Shown: in pieces, positions 1 through 8,791 of the stretch
How the letters are laid out: each line of letters starts with the position of its first letter
How positions within the stretch are numbered: the first letter of the stretch is position 1
Source of the DNA: Pseudomonas sp. RGM2987
Lineage (GTDB): Bacteria > Pseudomonadota > Gammaproteobacteria > Pseudomonadales > Pseudomonadaceae
NCBI RefSeq assembly: GCF_022952855.1
Contig: NZ_JALJDX010000179.1
Coordinates: 1 to 43,915, forward strand
DNA: 43,915 nucleotides
Reading direction: 5' to 3'
The notes under the pieces: generated by a model
What the model saw: the letters and a program-made list of their open reading frames with translations, nothing else
What the model was told of the DNA's origin: nothing
The model's database searches: none
Made by a program: the position numbers and the translations under genes

Positions 1-24
1 GAGCAAGCTCCCCCGCCACAGGGG
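1..24. repeat. Partial REP-type repeat arm at window edge
   Basis: The first bases read as one arm of the GGGAGCAAGCTCCC...CGCCAC repeat family found at 6908-7034, 13867-13997 and 31386-31477. Its partner arm, if any, lies outside the window. It sits just downstream of pyrD. Confidence 0.6.
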
Positions 25-52
25 TACGGCTCACCCTTACAGGCGCGTCGAA

Positions 53-1072
53 TCAACCCAACGCCGCAATCGCATCCACCGACTCCCGAATCAACGCCGG
101 CCCTTTGTAGATGAAGCCCGAATAAATCTGCACCAGGCTCGCCCCGGCGGTGATTTTCTCGGCGGCATGGCGCCCTTCGGTGATGCCGCCGGCGGCGATG
201 ATCGGCAAGCGCCCCGCCAGTTCGGCGGCCAGCACCTTCACGGTGTGGGTGCTCTTGTCGCGCACCGGCGCGCCGGACAACCCGCCCGCCTCGTCGCCAT
301 GCTCCAGCCCTTCGACACCTTCACGACCCAAAGTGGTATTGGTGGCGATGACCGCGTCCATGCCGGTCTCGATCAAGGCCTGGGCGACCTGGCTGGTTTC
401 TTCATCGGTCATGTCGGGGGCAATCTTGATTGCCAGCGGCACGTGCCGGCCATGGGTCAACGCCAGCGCTGCGCGGCGCTGGGCCAGGTCGGCCAGCAGT
501 TGCTTGAGGGAGTCACCGAATTGCAGGCTGCGCAGCCCCGGTGTGTTCGGCGAGCTGACGTTGACCGTCACGTAGCTGGCGTGGGCGTAGACCTTTTCCA
601 GGCAGATCAGGTAATCGTCGACGGCACGCTCCACCGGCGTGTCGAAGTTCTTGCCAATGTTGATCCCCAGCACGCCCTGGTACTTGGCCGCTGCGACGCG
701 GACCAGCAGGTTGTCCACACCCAGGTTGTTGAACCCCATGCGGTTGATGATCGCCTCGGCTTGCGGCAGGCGAAACAGCCGTGGCTTGGGATTGCCCGGC
801 TGCGGGCGCGGGGTGACGGTGCCGATTTCCACGAAACCGAAGCCCAACTGGGCGAACCCGTCGATGGCCGCGCCATTCTTGTCCAATCCCGCGGCCAACC
901 CCACGGGGTTCGGGAATTGCAGGCCCATGACCGTCACCGGCACCTTCGCCGGGGCCTTGCACAGCAAGCCGTTAAGCCCCAGCCGCCCACCCGCGCCGAT
1001 CAGGTCCAAGGACAGATCGTGGGAGGTTTCCGGGGAAAGTTTGAACAGCAGCTCACGGGCCAGGGTGTACAT
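53..1072 (-). CDS. pyrD: Dihydroorotate dehydrogenase (quinone), class 2
   Basis: The 339-residue protein oxidises dihydroorotate to orotate in pyrimidine synthesis, passing electrons through FMN to membrane quinone. Visible family features are the N-terminal amphipathic stretch ([18 protein letters not shown]), the segment [20 protein letters not shown], the catalytic-loop motif [14 protein letters not shown] and the C-terminal FMN-phosphate-binding AAGGI segment. An upstream in-frame extension to 1174 exists, but the ATG at 1072 gives the usual length and N-terminus, so I chose it. It is a core gene, lies downstream of and on the same strand as the T3SS locus, and is separated from it by 98 bases containing a strong hairpin, so it is probably transcribed on its own. 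Confidence 0.97.
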   Translation of the reverse strand: MYTLARELLFKLSPETSHDLSLDLIGAGGRLGLNGLLCKAPAKVPVTVMGLQFPNPVGLAAGLDKNGAAIDGFAQLGFGFVEIGTVTPRPQPGNPKPRLFRLPQAEAIINRMGFNNLGVDNLLVRVAAAKYQGVLGINIGKNFDTPVERAVDDYLICLEKVYAHASYVTVNVSSPNTPGLRSLQFGDSLKQLLADLAQRRAALALTHGRHVPLAIKIAPDMTDEETSQVAQALIETGMDAVIATNTTLGREGVEGLEHGDEAGGLSGAPVRDKSTHTVKVLAAELAGRLPIIAAGGITEGRHAAEKITAGASLVQIYSGFIYKGPALIRESVDAIAALG

Positions 1073-1132
1073 GGGCGGGTTTGACTCGTTCGAAGAAATG
1101 AGGCGCGGATTATAGCCGGGGTGAAGGGATGG

Positions 1133-1159
1133 GAGCGAGCAGCCGATGGCTGCCCGCTC
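1133..1159 (-). terminator. Stem-loop between the effector candidate and pyrD
   Basis: Bases 1133-1144 pair with 1148-1159 (11 pairs, one mismatch, 3-base loop) just after the stop codon of the gene at 1171-2541. It is well placed to end the T3SS transcript before pyrD, but no T-run follows on the minus strand. It may therefore be a weak terminator or an mRNA 3'-end stabiliser. Confidence 0.45.
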
Positions 1160-1170
1160 TCGGGACTGGA

Positions 1171-2541
1171 TCAAGCCGTGGTCGTTTCCTGCAGCGCGTA
1201 AGTGTTGCTGGTTTGCTTCAAGTTGGCAAAGATGAGTGGAAAGTAAAGAAGCATCATCATCACGACGAAACAGCCATTGAGAAGATGGCCCTGGGTATCC
1301 TCACCGATCTCGGACTCACTCAACAACGCCCCTGCCGCACCTACGACCAGGCTGACAGCGTGACCAAACGATAGGCGTACCCCCGCCACATTCACGAATG
1401 CATCGGCCAATTGAGTCCTGGTAGGCCACTGAACACCAGCGCGCACCTCCAGGGCCACTTGTCGTAAAGACTCCGGATCAAAAAAGACCGAATCCCGCCC
1501 CGGCTTGGGGGATAGCACATGCCAACTTTTGCAGACAATCAAGGTAGCTACATCGGCTACCATTCCGAGCGCATTGAGCCCGGCTTTGATAGCGTCCGCC
1601 CCGAAATCGTGACCCAGCGCCTCCGCAGCCCTGGCAGGCCCACTCAATGGCATGACCTTAGCCAGTTCTGCCAACGCAAATTGAAACGCGCCATAAGCCG
1701 CTGCTGTGACGGCGGTTGACGCTGCGTTCGCCGGACCTGCGTTGTCTTTCAAAGGGAAAAAGGATTGAGCCAGCGCTCGGGCCATGATGTAGACGACTCC
1801 GCCGGCCATTGCAGGGAAAAGCTTTGAAGCCGCTCCCGTGAGAACGGCCGCGACACAGCCTCCCAGCGCAGCAGACGCTATGCACAAACTTCCCAACCGA
1901 GACTTCCAGCTCGCCTCCCCTGCGACCTCCCTGCGGATAGCCCCCATCAGCGTCAACGCTGGCCCCGTCATTGCCAGCGCCACAGCCGCCCATGCCCGCG
2001 TGGCCTCAGGTGTATCACCCTCGCGCAGAGCGTGTTCGACGAGATAGCTAACGTATTCGCGCAACCCGGTGGCCAGCGCAATGATTACCCCCGTGTTCCC
2101 GGCGACATTCAGCAGATTGAGCCCCGGCCCTTTGGCGGCTTCGAGCAGTTCCATGCCAGCCTCAAGCACTGCCTTCAAGCGATCTTCACGATTCTCGCAG
2201 CCTTTGGCTCTTTCATTTACTAAATCAAAAATTGCATTGCTGTCAGGCTCGTGAAGCTTCTCACCGGTTTCGATAAATTGCGCAATCCGATCGGTTATAT
2301 CGCGATCGTGCTGTCCCAGGTCTGCTGAGAGTTCCTCCAGCGAAGTCGCCATTGCATTACCCAGATGCACAAAACCCATTGCGACGTGCTTAGGTGACCC
2401 CAGTTGGTCCAATTGAAAATCCGTAGTGTCCAGCAGTTCAGCGTCAAGCGTCGCTGATGTTTCTACCGAGCTGGTTGAAGATGAAACAAAGTCGTTTCGG
2501 GCAGCACCCGTAGGACTGCCTGCCCCATGTCCAATTTGCAT
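1171..2541 (-). CDS. Unrecognised polytopic protein; candidate T3SS-1 effector
   Basis: I do not recognise this 456-residue protein. The first ~45 residues are polar and rich in Ser, Thr and Ala, as in many T3SS secretion signals. Residues 50-135 look helical and charged. From about 142 on there are six to eight hydrophobic segments (roughly 142-168, 183-203, 218-262, 272-298, 317-340, 383-408 and 420-441). There is no Sec signal peptide. An excellent ribosome site (AAGGAGA, 7 bases before the ATG) sets the start. It follows the orgC-like gene by 41 bases, so it is probably the last gene of the prgH operon. By eye its base composition is less GC-rich than the apparatus genes, suggesting separate acquisition. 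A membrane-inserting effector is the most likely role; an accessory membrane protein of the producer is the alternative. Confidence 0.6.
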   Translation of the reverse strand: MQIGHGAGSPTGAARNDFVSSSTSSVETSATLDAELLDTTDFQLDQLGSPKHVAMGFVHLGNAMATSLEELSADLGQHDRDITDRIAQFIETGEKLHEPDSNAIFDLVNERAKGCENREDRLKAVLEAGMELLEAAKGPGLNLLNVAGNTGVIIALATGLREYVSYLVEHALREGDTPEATRAWAAVALAMTGPALTLMGAIRREVAGEASWKSRLGSLCIASAALGGCVAAVLTGAASKLFPAMAGGVVYIMARALAQSFFPLKDNAGPANAASTAVTAAAYGAFQFALAELAKVMPLSGPARAAEALGHDFGADAIKAGLNALGMVADVATLIVCKSWHVLSPKPGRDSVFFDPESLRQVALEVRAGVQWPTRTQLADAFVNVAGVRLSFGHAVSLVVGAAGALLSESEIGEDTQGHLLNGCFVVMMMLLYFPLIFANLKQTSNTYALQETTTA

Positions 2542-2548
2542 GGTTGTT

Positions 2549-2555
2549 TCTCCTT
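2549..2555 (-). promoter_or_regulatory. Strong ribosome binding site of the effector candidate
   Basis: On the minus strand the sequence AAGGAGA lies 7 bases before the ATG at 2541. It fixes the start and shows that this gene has its own strong initiation signal, unlike the overlapping genes before it. Confidence 0.75.
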
Positions 2556-2582
2556 ATTGTCGTATAAACCATCAAAACTTCC

Positions 2583-3026
2583 TCACCACTCACTCTTTTC
2601 CCAAGCCTCATCCCCGATGGGCTGAAACACATCCCGCATAAACCCCTTAACAAACAGGTCCAGCGCGAACGCCAGCCCATTGGCACCGCTGACCTCCTGG
2701 TAAAGCTGCGACTTTTCCAACCCCTGCTCCTTCAATCGAACCAGCACCTGCAGCGTGACCGCCATCAGCGCCTGGGCGGTGGGATAGGCTGCGGTTTCGC
2801 CATCGGCTCCCCGCAAGGCGCGGAGGAATTCATGGATGGCCTTCTCACCCTGCCCTTCCATCGCCAGCAACATCTGATACAGATGCTCGAACTCAGGATC
2901 CGGGCGCTTGCCCTGGCTCGTCTCCTGATGGGCCGCCAACAGGCGCGACTCCAGGCTCTGCATTGAAAAGTCCGCGCCGCGCTCAAAGGCGATTGGAGCT
3001 GTAGTCGATTCAATCTTCATGGTCAT
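2583..3026 (-). CDS. orgC: OrgC-position protein, possible T3SS assembly factor
   Basis: This 147-residue soluble, mostly helical protein follows sctL (orgB) with a 17-base overlap, exactly where Salmonella has orgC (also about 150 residues; a secreted factor reported to aid needle polymerisation). I see no clear sequence motif tying it to OrgC, so the call rests on position, size and lack of membrane or signal segments. Two ATG codons (3026 and 3020) could start it; neither has a clear ribosome site, so translation is probably coupled to sctL. It could instead be a chaperone or substrate linked to the downstream effector candidate. The symbol is tentative. Confidence 0.45.
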   Translation of the reverse strand: MTMKIESTTAPIAFERGADFSMQSLESRLLAAHQETSQGKRPDPEFEHLYQMLLAMEGQGEKAIHEFLRALRGADGETAAYPTAQALMAVTLQVLVRLKEQGLEKSQLYQEVSGANGLAFALDLFVKGFMRDVFQPIGDEAWEKSEW

Positions 3027-3711
3027 GCATCGCGTCGGCTGCCTGTCCGGTGAAGCTTGAGCACAAGTCCTGAAGCGCCCTCATCGCCCCTTGGTCGAGG
3101 ACACGAACCGTCTCCGGCAACTGCGCAATGCACGCCATCAAGCGGGGCTCCAGCCGTTGCCGGGTGGCTTTAACGTCGAACTCCAGCAACTGATCGCCAA
3201 GGCGCAACACGTAGCGGTTGTGCGGGTGGTAGTGCACGAGCAGGTCGCCGGCCCAAAACGTACGCAGGCGTTCGCGCCACTCAGCGCCTCGTGCTCGGCA
3301 ATGCTGCGGCAACAACAGGTGCAGTACCGCGCCAGTCTCGCCCGGTTGCGCGGCCAGCCAACGCGCAAGCATTTCGTCCAGCCACTGGGGCTGCTCCAGG
3401 GCTTGGGCGAGCAGATCCCGGGCGGCCTGGGCCAGCGCGTTGCGTAATTGCAGCCCCAGTGAGTGCGCGCTCAGCAAGCCTTCGGCCAAGTGCCCGGTGG
3501 CACGCAGGATGCCTTCGGCATAGCCCTGTTGAAATGCCTGGGCACGCAGCGCATCGGCATCGCGCTGGGCCTGTTCTATGCACTCACACGCCCGACGCCG
3601 GGCCTCAACTTGCAAGGCATGACGGCGACGTGCGGCAGCGATGTCTTCGCGAGCCAGGCGCACGTCCTCGCAGACGGGCAAGTCACTCAGGGAGCGGATA
3701 GAGTCGAGCAT
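3010..3711 (-). CDS. sctL: T3SS stator protein SctL (OrgB family)
   Basis: The 233-residue cytoplasmic protein would link ATPase SctN to the sorting-platform proteins SctK and SctQ. The N-terminal half is a long charged helix rich in Arg, Ala and Glu (residues ~18-65), the usual coiled-coil stalk, followed by the VirE/FliH-like C-terminal domain. It overlaps the end of sctK by 29 bases and precedes the orgC-like gene, matching the Salmonella order orgA-orgB-orgC. Identity rests on this order plus domain shape, because SctL proteins diverge strongly. Confidence 0.82.
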   Translation of the reverse strand: MLDSIRSLSDLPVCEDVRLAREDIAAARRRHALQVEARRRACECIEQAQRDADALRAQAFQQGYAEGILRATGHLAEGLLSAHSLGLQLRNALAQAARDLLAQALEQPQWLDEMLARWLAAQPGETGAVLHLLLPQHCRARGAEWRERLRTFWAGDLLVHYHPHNRYVLRLGDQLLEFDVKATRQRLEPRLMACIAQLPETVRVLDQGAMRALQDLCSSFTGQAADAMHDHED

Positions 3712-4249
3712 GCTGCACCGCCAGAAAGAACAGGGCTGGATCAGGAGAAGTCACCGGCCGTTGCCGATGCAGGCGAACCACCGGTTCGGGGAATTGCAAG
3801 ACCAGCCGCTCCAGCAATGGGGCGGGAATTTGCCCGTGCCAACTCCACAGCGCATTGAGGCCCGCCGCTTCGACCTGCTCGATTGAAACCGGCGAGCAAT
3901 CGATTGGCAGGCCGCCGCCAGCCCCCAGCGGCAGGCCGGCAAACCGGCGCACCGGCATGGGCAGGCTGAGCAGTGCCGCACCTCGCGCCAGCTCGGGCAG
4001 CAAGCGACAGGCACCCATCAGCAAGGCGACATAGGGCAACCGGCACCAGTGTCGTACCCATTGCTTCGCTACGCCTGTCAGCGGCACCGAAGGCCACGGC
4101 CGTTGCAGCCCCAGCCCCTCAAGCACGATCCGATTGAGCAGGCCTCGCGCAGCGGGTCCGTCGAATCCGGCCGGTATGACCAAGCGCTGGGGGTGCAGAT
4201 AAGCCAATGGGTCGGCGTATATTTGCAGCAAGCGCTCAACGTCCGCCAT
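3683..4249 (-). CDS. sctK: T3SS sorting-platform protein SctK (OrgA/MxiK family)
   Basis: The 188-residue protein would form the pods' adaptor between SctQ and the SctD ring. The start segment MADVERLLQIYADPLAYLHP resembles OrgA/MxiK N-termini, and the ATG at 4249 was preferred over an upstream in-frame extension to 4378 that has no family resemblance. It overlaps the end of sctJ by 14 bases and the start of sctL by 29 bases, implying translational coupling. Position between sctJ and sctL agrees with the SPI-1 order prgK-orgA-orgB. Confidence 0.8.
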   Translation of the reverse strand: MADVERLLQIYADPLAYLHPQRLVIPAGFDGPAARGLLNRIVLEGLGLQRPWPSVPLTGVAKQWVRHWCRLPYVALLMGACRLLPELARGAALLSLPMPVRRFAGLPLGAGGGLPIDCSPVSIEQVEAAGLNALWSWHGQIPAPLLERLVLQFPEPVVRLHRQRPVTSPDPALFFLAVQHARLYPLPE

Positions 4250-4958
4250 CGCGCCGCCCCATGCTGGACTGGCGATAGGCCCAGGTTGCGCCGCCCGCCG
4301 CGAGTAATCCGCTGAACACCGCCAGCATCCACGGCCAGGACGCCTGTCCCTGCCTGGCCCCCGCCGTCGGCGCAACATGCTGGGTGGGTGAGCGCCTGGA
4401 CAGCACCACCGAAACGTTCTCGTATTCCACCGCAGCGAAGCTGTTCTTGAGAAAACGCTTGATGTCGGTGATCAGCAACTGCGGTTCGACATCACGCTCA
4501 TGCAACACCACCGCCGACAGATGCACCGGCGGTGCCTTGCGCCCGCCTTCGCCCGCCTCCAGGTCGTAACTGACATGAACCCGCGCCGAGACCACCCCTT
4601 CGAGGATTCCCAGCGACTGCTCGATGCGCTGCTCCAGGGCCGAGTACAACCGGGCTTTTTCAGCGCGAGGCGAAGCCACCAGGGAGTCGGCGGGAAACAT
4701 CTGCGCCACTTCCAGCCGTGGCCGTGAAGGCAATGAATAGAGGTTGAGCAGATCGACGGCGGCAGAGAAATCCGCCTGATCGATTTTCACCGTATAACCG
4801 GCTTTGCCGGCGTCGACCTTCACCGCCGCGATGTTGTTGCGTTGCAGTACCGACAGCACTTCGTTGGCCTGTTGCTGATCCAACCCTTCGAGCAGGTTTG
4901 GCTGGCGGCACCCCACCAGGACCAGGCACAACAGCAACCACCACACAGCTGTTTTCAT
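4236..4958 (-). CDS. sctJ: T3SS inner MS-ring lipoprotein SctJ (PrgK family)
   Basis: The 240-residue lipoprotein builds the inner-membrane ring together with SctD. It starts with a lipoprotein signal (WWLLLCLVLVGC, lipobox Cys at 17), followed by the ring-building motif domain with the typical QQANEVLSVLQRNNI segment and the region RLYSALEQRIEQSLGILEGV ending in VSARVHVS. A C-terminal membrane segment lies near residues 208-226. The start ATG overlaps the sctI stop (ATGA), so the two are coupled. Confidence 0.96.
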   Translation of the reverse strand: MKTAVWWLLLCLVLVGCRQPNLLEGLDQQQANEVLSVLQRNNIAAVKVDAGKAGYTVKIDQADFSAAVDLLNLYSLPSRPRLEVAQMFPADSLVASPRAEKARLYSALEQRIEQSLGILEGVVSARVHVSYDLEAGEGGRKAPPVHLSAVVLHERDVEPQLLITDIKRFLKNSFAAVEYENVSVVLSRRSPTQHVAPTAGARQGQASWPWMLAVFSGLLAAGGATWAYRQSSMGRRDGGR

Positions 4959-5263
4959 GACGCACGCATCAGGGTTTCAGCCGTGCCCACGGCCTTGCGC
5001 ACCAGCACGTTGAGCAAGTTGATGTCGACGTTGTACTGCCCGGTCAGTTCCTGCAAGCGGGCCAACACGTCAGGGTCGGTGATGTCGGGGCGGCGCAGTA
5101 ACTCACCAATCGCCGAGACGTCCTGCCCGCTCTCCACGGCAGACCGGGCATAGCTGTCGATCAGTCGCGACTCCAGCGAAACGATCGATCCCTCCTGGGG
5201 GCCATGCAATTCAACGACGGCCAACCGCTCGATGGCCGATGGATAAAGACTTTGTAAAGGCAT
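4955..5263 (-). CDS. sctI: T3SS inner-rod protein SctI (PrgJ family)
   Basis: This 102-residue secreted protein would form the inner rod connecting the export gate to the needle. An in-frame open stretch reaches 5455, but only the ATG at 5263 has a ribosome site (AGGAG, 8 bases upstream) and gives the PrgJ-like length (about 101). The C-terminal part (VLARLQELTGQYNVDINLLN followed by VLVRKAVGTAETLMRAS) resembles PrgJ/MxiI. It lies between sctF and sctJ, as in prgHIJK. Confidence 0.9.
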   Translation of the reverse strand: MPLQSLYPSAIERLAVVELHGPQEGSIVSLESRLIDSYARSAVESGQDVSAIGELLRRPDITDPDVLARLQELTGQYNVDINLLNVLVRKAVGTAETLMRAS

Positions 5264-5321
5264 ACGGTGCACTCCTGAAAGGGCCATCGTCACGAGCGAT
5301 GGCCAGCCGAAAGAGAAAACG

Positions 5322-5582
5322 TCAGCGCGCCGCCTGGATGATCGCCATGTCGATATCCTTGAAGCCCTTGATCGTGTTGGTCTGGGCGTTGCGAAAGACC
5401 GTGTACGAGGAAAATGCCGTCTGGTAGGCCGCCAGCAGCCCAGGGTCAGACGCATCGTTTTTCAGCTTGTCCAGCGCTTCATCCAAGGCTTCCTTGAGCT
5501 TCTTCGCGCCTTCTTCGAATGCCGCGGCCTGCTCGCCGAGAAAATCATCGGGAAAAGTGATGGGGAGTCCGATACCAGCCAT
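5322..5582 (-). CDS. sctF: T3SS needle subunit SctF (PrgI family)
   Basis: This 86-residue protein polymerises into the extracellular needle. The C-terminal half (LLAAYQTAFSSYTVFRNAQ, then TNTIKGFKDIDMAIIQAAR) is very close to PrgI/MxiH, including the conserved YRNAQSNTVK-like turn. The N-terminal half holds the helix up to the Asp-Pro loop (SDPGLL). It lacks a signal peptide, as expected for a T3SS substrate. A ribosome site (AGGTG) precedes the ATG. It follows sctD by 7 bases. Confidence 0.97.
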   Translation of the reverse strand: MAGIGLPITFPDDFLGEQAAAFEEGAKKLKEALDEALDKLKNDASDPGLLAAYQTAFSSYTVFRNAQTNTIKGFKDIDMAIIQAAR

Positions 5583-5589
5583 GCGTCAC

Positions 5590-6756
5590 CTACTCTGTCT
5601 GATCTAGAAAATGCCAGGACGAGGACCCCGTCTTGACGTAGCCCTGAGGGCCGGTTTGAAACGACTTGCCCTTGAGCGCGTCGTCCTTGAGCCCGACAGC
5701 GAAATGCACGTAGCGATCACCCCACTGCCGGTAAAAGTGGCTGACGTATTGCCGGGCGGCGGCCAGTTCGGAATCCTGCAGGTCACCCTCAATGGCAAAC
5801 GTGACACTGTCGCGATGTTCGAGCCGGCGGAAAGCCAGTGGAAGACGCTGCAAACCGGCCTGCGCCAGATCGGCCAGCAAACCGTCATCCTGCATCTGCA
5901 CCTCGATATCACCGGCATACGGCGCCGCCGCCAGCAGCGCATCGAGCAACGTTGCCTGCCTCACGGGCGTGAGTAGATTGCGTTGGCGGCTGAGCACCAG
6001 CCGTGGCAGCGATGGGTCCTTGAGATCGAGGTTATGCCAGACCAGTCGCGGGTCATGGTCGACCAGCACCTGTTCCAGCCGACGACGCTCCTGGTCCATC
6101 AACAGCACCTTGCCGTCCAGGTTGCGGTGACGCGTCAGCACCTGTCGGCTCCAGCCGGCAGCGCGCTCGGAAGAAACAAAGACGTAGACCGCCCCGTCGC
6201 GTCCGCCCAGTACCTGGGCACTGACACCGGCGATCAGCGCGCGTATATCGGCTTCAGGCGCCGGCCCTGGCATCGACCAGTAGCTGAGCGCAACGAGCAA
6301 CGCCGACAGCGCCAAGGCGCAGGCGAACCATCGGCTACGCAGGCTTTGCCATGGGATCAGCGCGGCTTCGCCTGACGCGCCGCGTGGTTGCTGGAAAAGA
6401 TCAGGCACCCAGGATTGGTTCTCAGGACGCAGGGCAATGTGCAGGCCACCGACCTGGACCCTGGCCTGAAAGGCAGCGTGGCGAATCTCGACCGAGTCGC
6501 CGAGCAGCCGCAGCGGCACGCCGTCCGCCGTGGCCTGATCGGCCAGCACCTCAAAGTTGCAGCCACCGGTCTCCAGCGGAACAAAAATCGCCTCGGCAGG
6601 CACACTGGCTGAAAGCTCGCCCTCCCCCAACAACTCCACCGCCCCGACCACGAACAATGTGCTGCCTTCGCCAAGCGCGAACTCGCAGCCCTGCAACGGG
6701 CCATTGAGTATCCGCAAGACGCAGGGCTGTAGCGTGAGGGCCGTCGGGACTGTCAC
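5590..6756 (-). CDS. sctD: T3SS outer-MS-ring protein SctD (PrgH family)
   Basis: The 388-residue inner-membrane protein forms the outer ring of the basal body. Residues ~10-115 are the cytoplasmic FHA-like domain (LRILNGPLQGCEFALGEG at its start), residues ~143-161 are the single membrane helix, and the rest is periplasmic with ring-building domains. It starts with GTG at 6756, supported by GGAG 8 bases upstream. It leads the needle-complex operon, as prgH does in Salmonella, where HilA activates it. The upstream region holds a REP-type pair. Confidence 0.93.
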   Translation of the reverse strand: MTVPTALTLQPCVLRILNGPLQGCEFALGEGSTLFVVGAVELLGEGELSASVPAEAIFVPLETGGCNFEVLADQATADGVPLRLLGDSVEIRHAAFQARVQVGGLHIALRPENQSWVPDLFQQPRGASGEAALIPWQSLRSRWFACALALSALLVALSYWSMPGPAPEADIRALIAGVSAQVLGGRDGAVYVFVSSERAAGWSRQVLTRHRNLDGKVLLMDQERRRLEQVLVDHDPRLVWHNLDLKDPSLPRLVLSRQRNLLTPVRQATLLDALLAAAPYAGDIEVQMQDDGLLADLAQAGLQRLPLAFRRLEHRDSVTFAIEGDLQDSELAAARQYVSHFYRQWGDRYVHFAVGLKDDALKGKSFQTGPQGYVKTGSSSWHFLDQTE

Positions 6757-6907
6757 CGTCCAAACTCCAGGGCAGTCAAATGAGCCGCCATGGTAGAAAG
6801 TCCGAAGGCAGCCTTCCTGATCGAAATCTGCCGGTGGTGCACAGCGAACGATCAGAATCCCGAGCCGACCTTTTCATGACATTCCATGGCCTTGCGGCAG
6901 GCATCTC

Positions 6908-7034
6908 GTGGCGAGGGAGCTTGCTCCCGTCGGGCTGCACGGCAGCCCCCAAAAAACACTCAACAGGCTGTCAAACCGCATCGCCAGGTTCTAGGGCCGC
7001 TTCGCGCCCCAGCGGGAGCAAGCTCCCTCGCCAC
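6908..7034. repeat. REP-type inverted pair (REPIN-like) between iagB and sctD
   Basis: Two arms of GTGGCGAGGGAGCTTGCTCC type face each other (about 6908-6930 and 7012-7034), with a less conserved middle. The pair lies just after the iagB stop and before the sctD upstream region, so it may act as a transcript end or mRNA stabiliser between the two T3SS units. The remaining 6757-6907 holds the presumed sctD promoter, with no convincing consensus. Confidence 0.85.
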
Positions 7035-7040
7035 AGGGGG

Positions 7041-7535
7041 CTATCCACCCCATGCATCGGTTGCAGGTCGCCCTGGCCGGCCCTGGATAAACACCTGATA
7101 ACGCTGCCAGACCTTGCGCGCGTAGCGCAGTCGCGCGGCCTGGCGATGGGGTGAGTTGCCGGCGTTGTAGGCGCCGACCGCCGTCCAGTTGTAGCCGTAG
7201 CGGGCGATGAACTCGGCCAGCACCGACGCGCCGACCTCCACCGACAGGCACGGCTCTTCCAACAGACGCTGCTCGGTGATGCCCCGAGCGCGCAAGCGGG
7301 GCAGATGGATGCTGTTGATCTGCATCAGGCCAATATCGCGGGTGCCATTGCGATTGTGGTTGATCGCGTCCGGTTTCAGTCCTGACTCCACATCGGCAAT
7401 GGCCTGGAGCAGCGCGGGTTCGATGGCATGCAACTGCCCCGCCCTGCTCCAGCACCAGGCATGGGCCTGGCTCATGCCAAGGCCCAGGCCAAGACAAATC
7501 GGCAGGAACCGCCACTTCGATGTGCGTCTCGTCAT
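7041..7535 (-). CDS. iagB: T3SS lytic transglycosylase IagB
   Basis: This 164-residue exported enzyme would cut peptidoglycan locally to let the basal body assemble. It has a signal peptide (FLPICLGLGLGMSQAHA, cleavage near residue 26) and an SLT domain with the catalytic Glu in AIADVESGLKPDAINHN, the GLMQIN motif and the late motif VGAYNAGN. The ATG at 7535 overlaps the hilA stop (ATGA), the same gene pair and order as in Salmonella. An in-frame extension upstream to 7607 has no signal peptide and was rejected. Confidence 0.95.
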   Translation of the reverse strand: MTRRTSKWRFLPICLGLGLGMSQAHAWCWSRAGQLHAIEPALLQAIADVESGLKPDAINHNRNGTRDIGLMQINSIHLPRLRARGITEQRLLEEPCLSVEVGASVLAEFIARYGYNWTAVGAYNAGNSPHRQAARLRYARKVWQRYQVFIQGRPGRPATDAWGG

Positions 7536-8791
7536 GCCAGGCGTCGCTCGCCGATCCACGCCAGCTGTGCGTCGATGCGCACCTGCAGGACCTGCGCCCG
7601 GACACAATCGGGATCATGCTCCAGACACTGTTCGATGATTCGCGCTGCCTGTTGGTTACGCCCCCAGATCCAGTGATGCCAGGCCTGAAAGTACAGCACG
7701 TCGGCCCGATCGGCGGATAACAGGCAGCGCCGGAACAACACCTCGGCCGCCTGCTCGCAGCCACGCAAACTGGTGAGCAAGGCCAGGCGCGTCAATGCCG
7801 GGAGGCTGCCGGGGTCCAGCATCAATGCCTTGGAAATAGCCGAATGTGCCTGTTCGATGGCCCGCTCCTGGTCACCCGGATTCATCATCGCCTGCCCCAA
7901 CCACACATCCGCCAAACCGCACCAGGGCGGCGCGTAGCCGGCATCGAGCTTTATACATTGCCTGAACAGCACGGCGGCATCGCGCAGGCTCTGCGCCGTG
8001 TGTTGTTGCACGCTGCACAAGCCACTGAGATAAGCCACTGCCACGGGATAAGACCCGCAACGGTCACCCATCGGGCGCAAGCCCGCCACGCGCTGGGCCA
8101 CCAGGCACGTCAATGCGCCCAAGGCCTCGCCAGGATCATGAGCGTCCAGCGTCTGCCCATGGAGCAGCGCCTGATCGCTGCCACGAATCAACTCCACCGA
8201 CCAATGTCGCTGCCCGCCCGAGCCGATAAAGCGTCCGCTCAAGCAATAATCCGCCGACAATTGCCCGACTAACGAATGCGCAGTTGCCGATGCGCCACAT
8301 GCCGCGATCACCCCTGAAGGCATCACATGCAACGTCTCGCCAAACGCGGTGCTCAACTGTCGGATTACCCTGTCCTGCAGATCCAGCGCCGCCGTCTCAT
8401 CCAGGTTGCGAAATGGCAGAACCGCCAGTGAAGGCGCCACTGCCTTCACCGGCTCCGGCGTATCGAGTACTACCACCGGTCGAGTGAACCGATACCCCTG
8501 GCCATACACCGTTGCGATGTAATCCTTGTTGTCCTTGAACAACTTGCGCAGCGCATAGATACAGCGGGTCAATGACTCCTCCGCCGCATCCATCCGCGGC
8601 CAGGCATGGTCCAGCAGAGAGTCCTTGCTGACGACGGACTCTGCCGAACTCAGCAATAAACGCAGGACCTGCAATTCTTTAGGTGGAACATGAACTCCTT
8701 GTCCATCTCGCATCAGCGTTCCATCGCTTTGCAGTAGCCAGTGGTCAAAAACGAATGACCTGCCCGGCGTTCGATCAGTGGTACTGTCCAT
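7532..8791 (-). CDS. hilA: HilA-family transcriptional activator of the T3SS
   Basis: The 419-residue protein has an OmpR-type winged-helix DNA-binding domain at about 12-105, ending in the typical YIATVYGQGYRF, then a middle domain (SLAVLPFRNL onward, ~121-240) and a helical repeat (TPR-like) C-terminus. There is no receiver domain, as in HilA. Salmonella HilA is longer (553 residues). The ATG at 8791 is chosen because it directly precedes the DNA-binding domain; upstream in-frame sequence to 9064 overlaps iacP and is not homologous-looking. By analogy it would activate the sctD and invF operons. It is the only HilA-level regulator here besides invF. Confidence 0.9.
   Translation of the reverse strand: MDSTTDRTPGRSFVFDHWLLQSDGTLMRDGQGVHVPPKELQVLRLLLSSAESVVSKDSLLDHAWPRMDAAEESLTRCIYALRKLFKDNKDYIATVYGQGYRFTRPVVVLDTPEPVKAVAPSLAVLPFRNLDETAALDLQDRVIRQLSTAFGETLHVMPSGVIAACGASATAHSLVGQLSADYCLSGRFIGSGGQRHWSVELIRGSDQALLHGQTLDAHDPGEALGALTCLVAQRVAGLRPMGDRCGSYPVAVAYLSGLCSVQQHTAQSLRDAAVLFRQCIKLDAGYAPPWCGLADVWLGQAMMNPGDQERAIEQAHSAISKALMLDPGSLPALTRLALLTSLRGCEQAAEVLFRRCLLSADRADVLYFQAWHHWIWGRNQQAARIIEQCLEHDPDCVRAQVLQVRIDAQLAWIGERRLA

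Noticed and set aside
4955..5455. 166-residue version of SctI
   Set aside because: The first 64 residues are Arg/Ser/Thr-rich shadow of sctF; the ATG at 5263 has the ribosome site and the right length.
6872..6887. Possible HilA box (TTTCAT and TTCCAT) upstream of sctD
   Set aside because: The second hexamer and the spacing do not fit the HilA consensus as I remember it, and the orientation is opposite to sctD.
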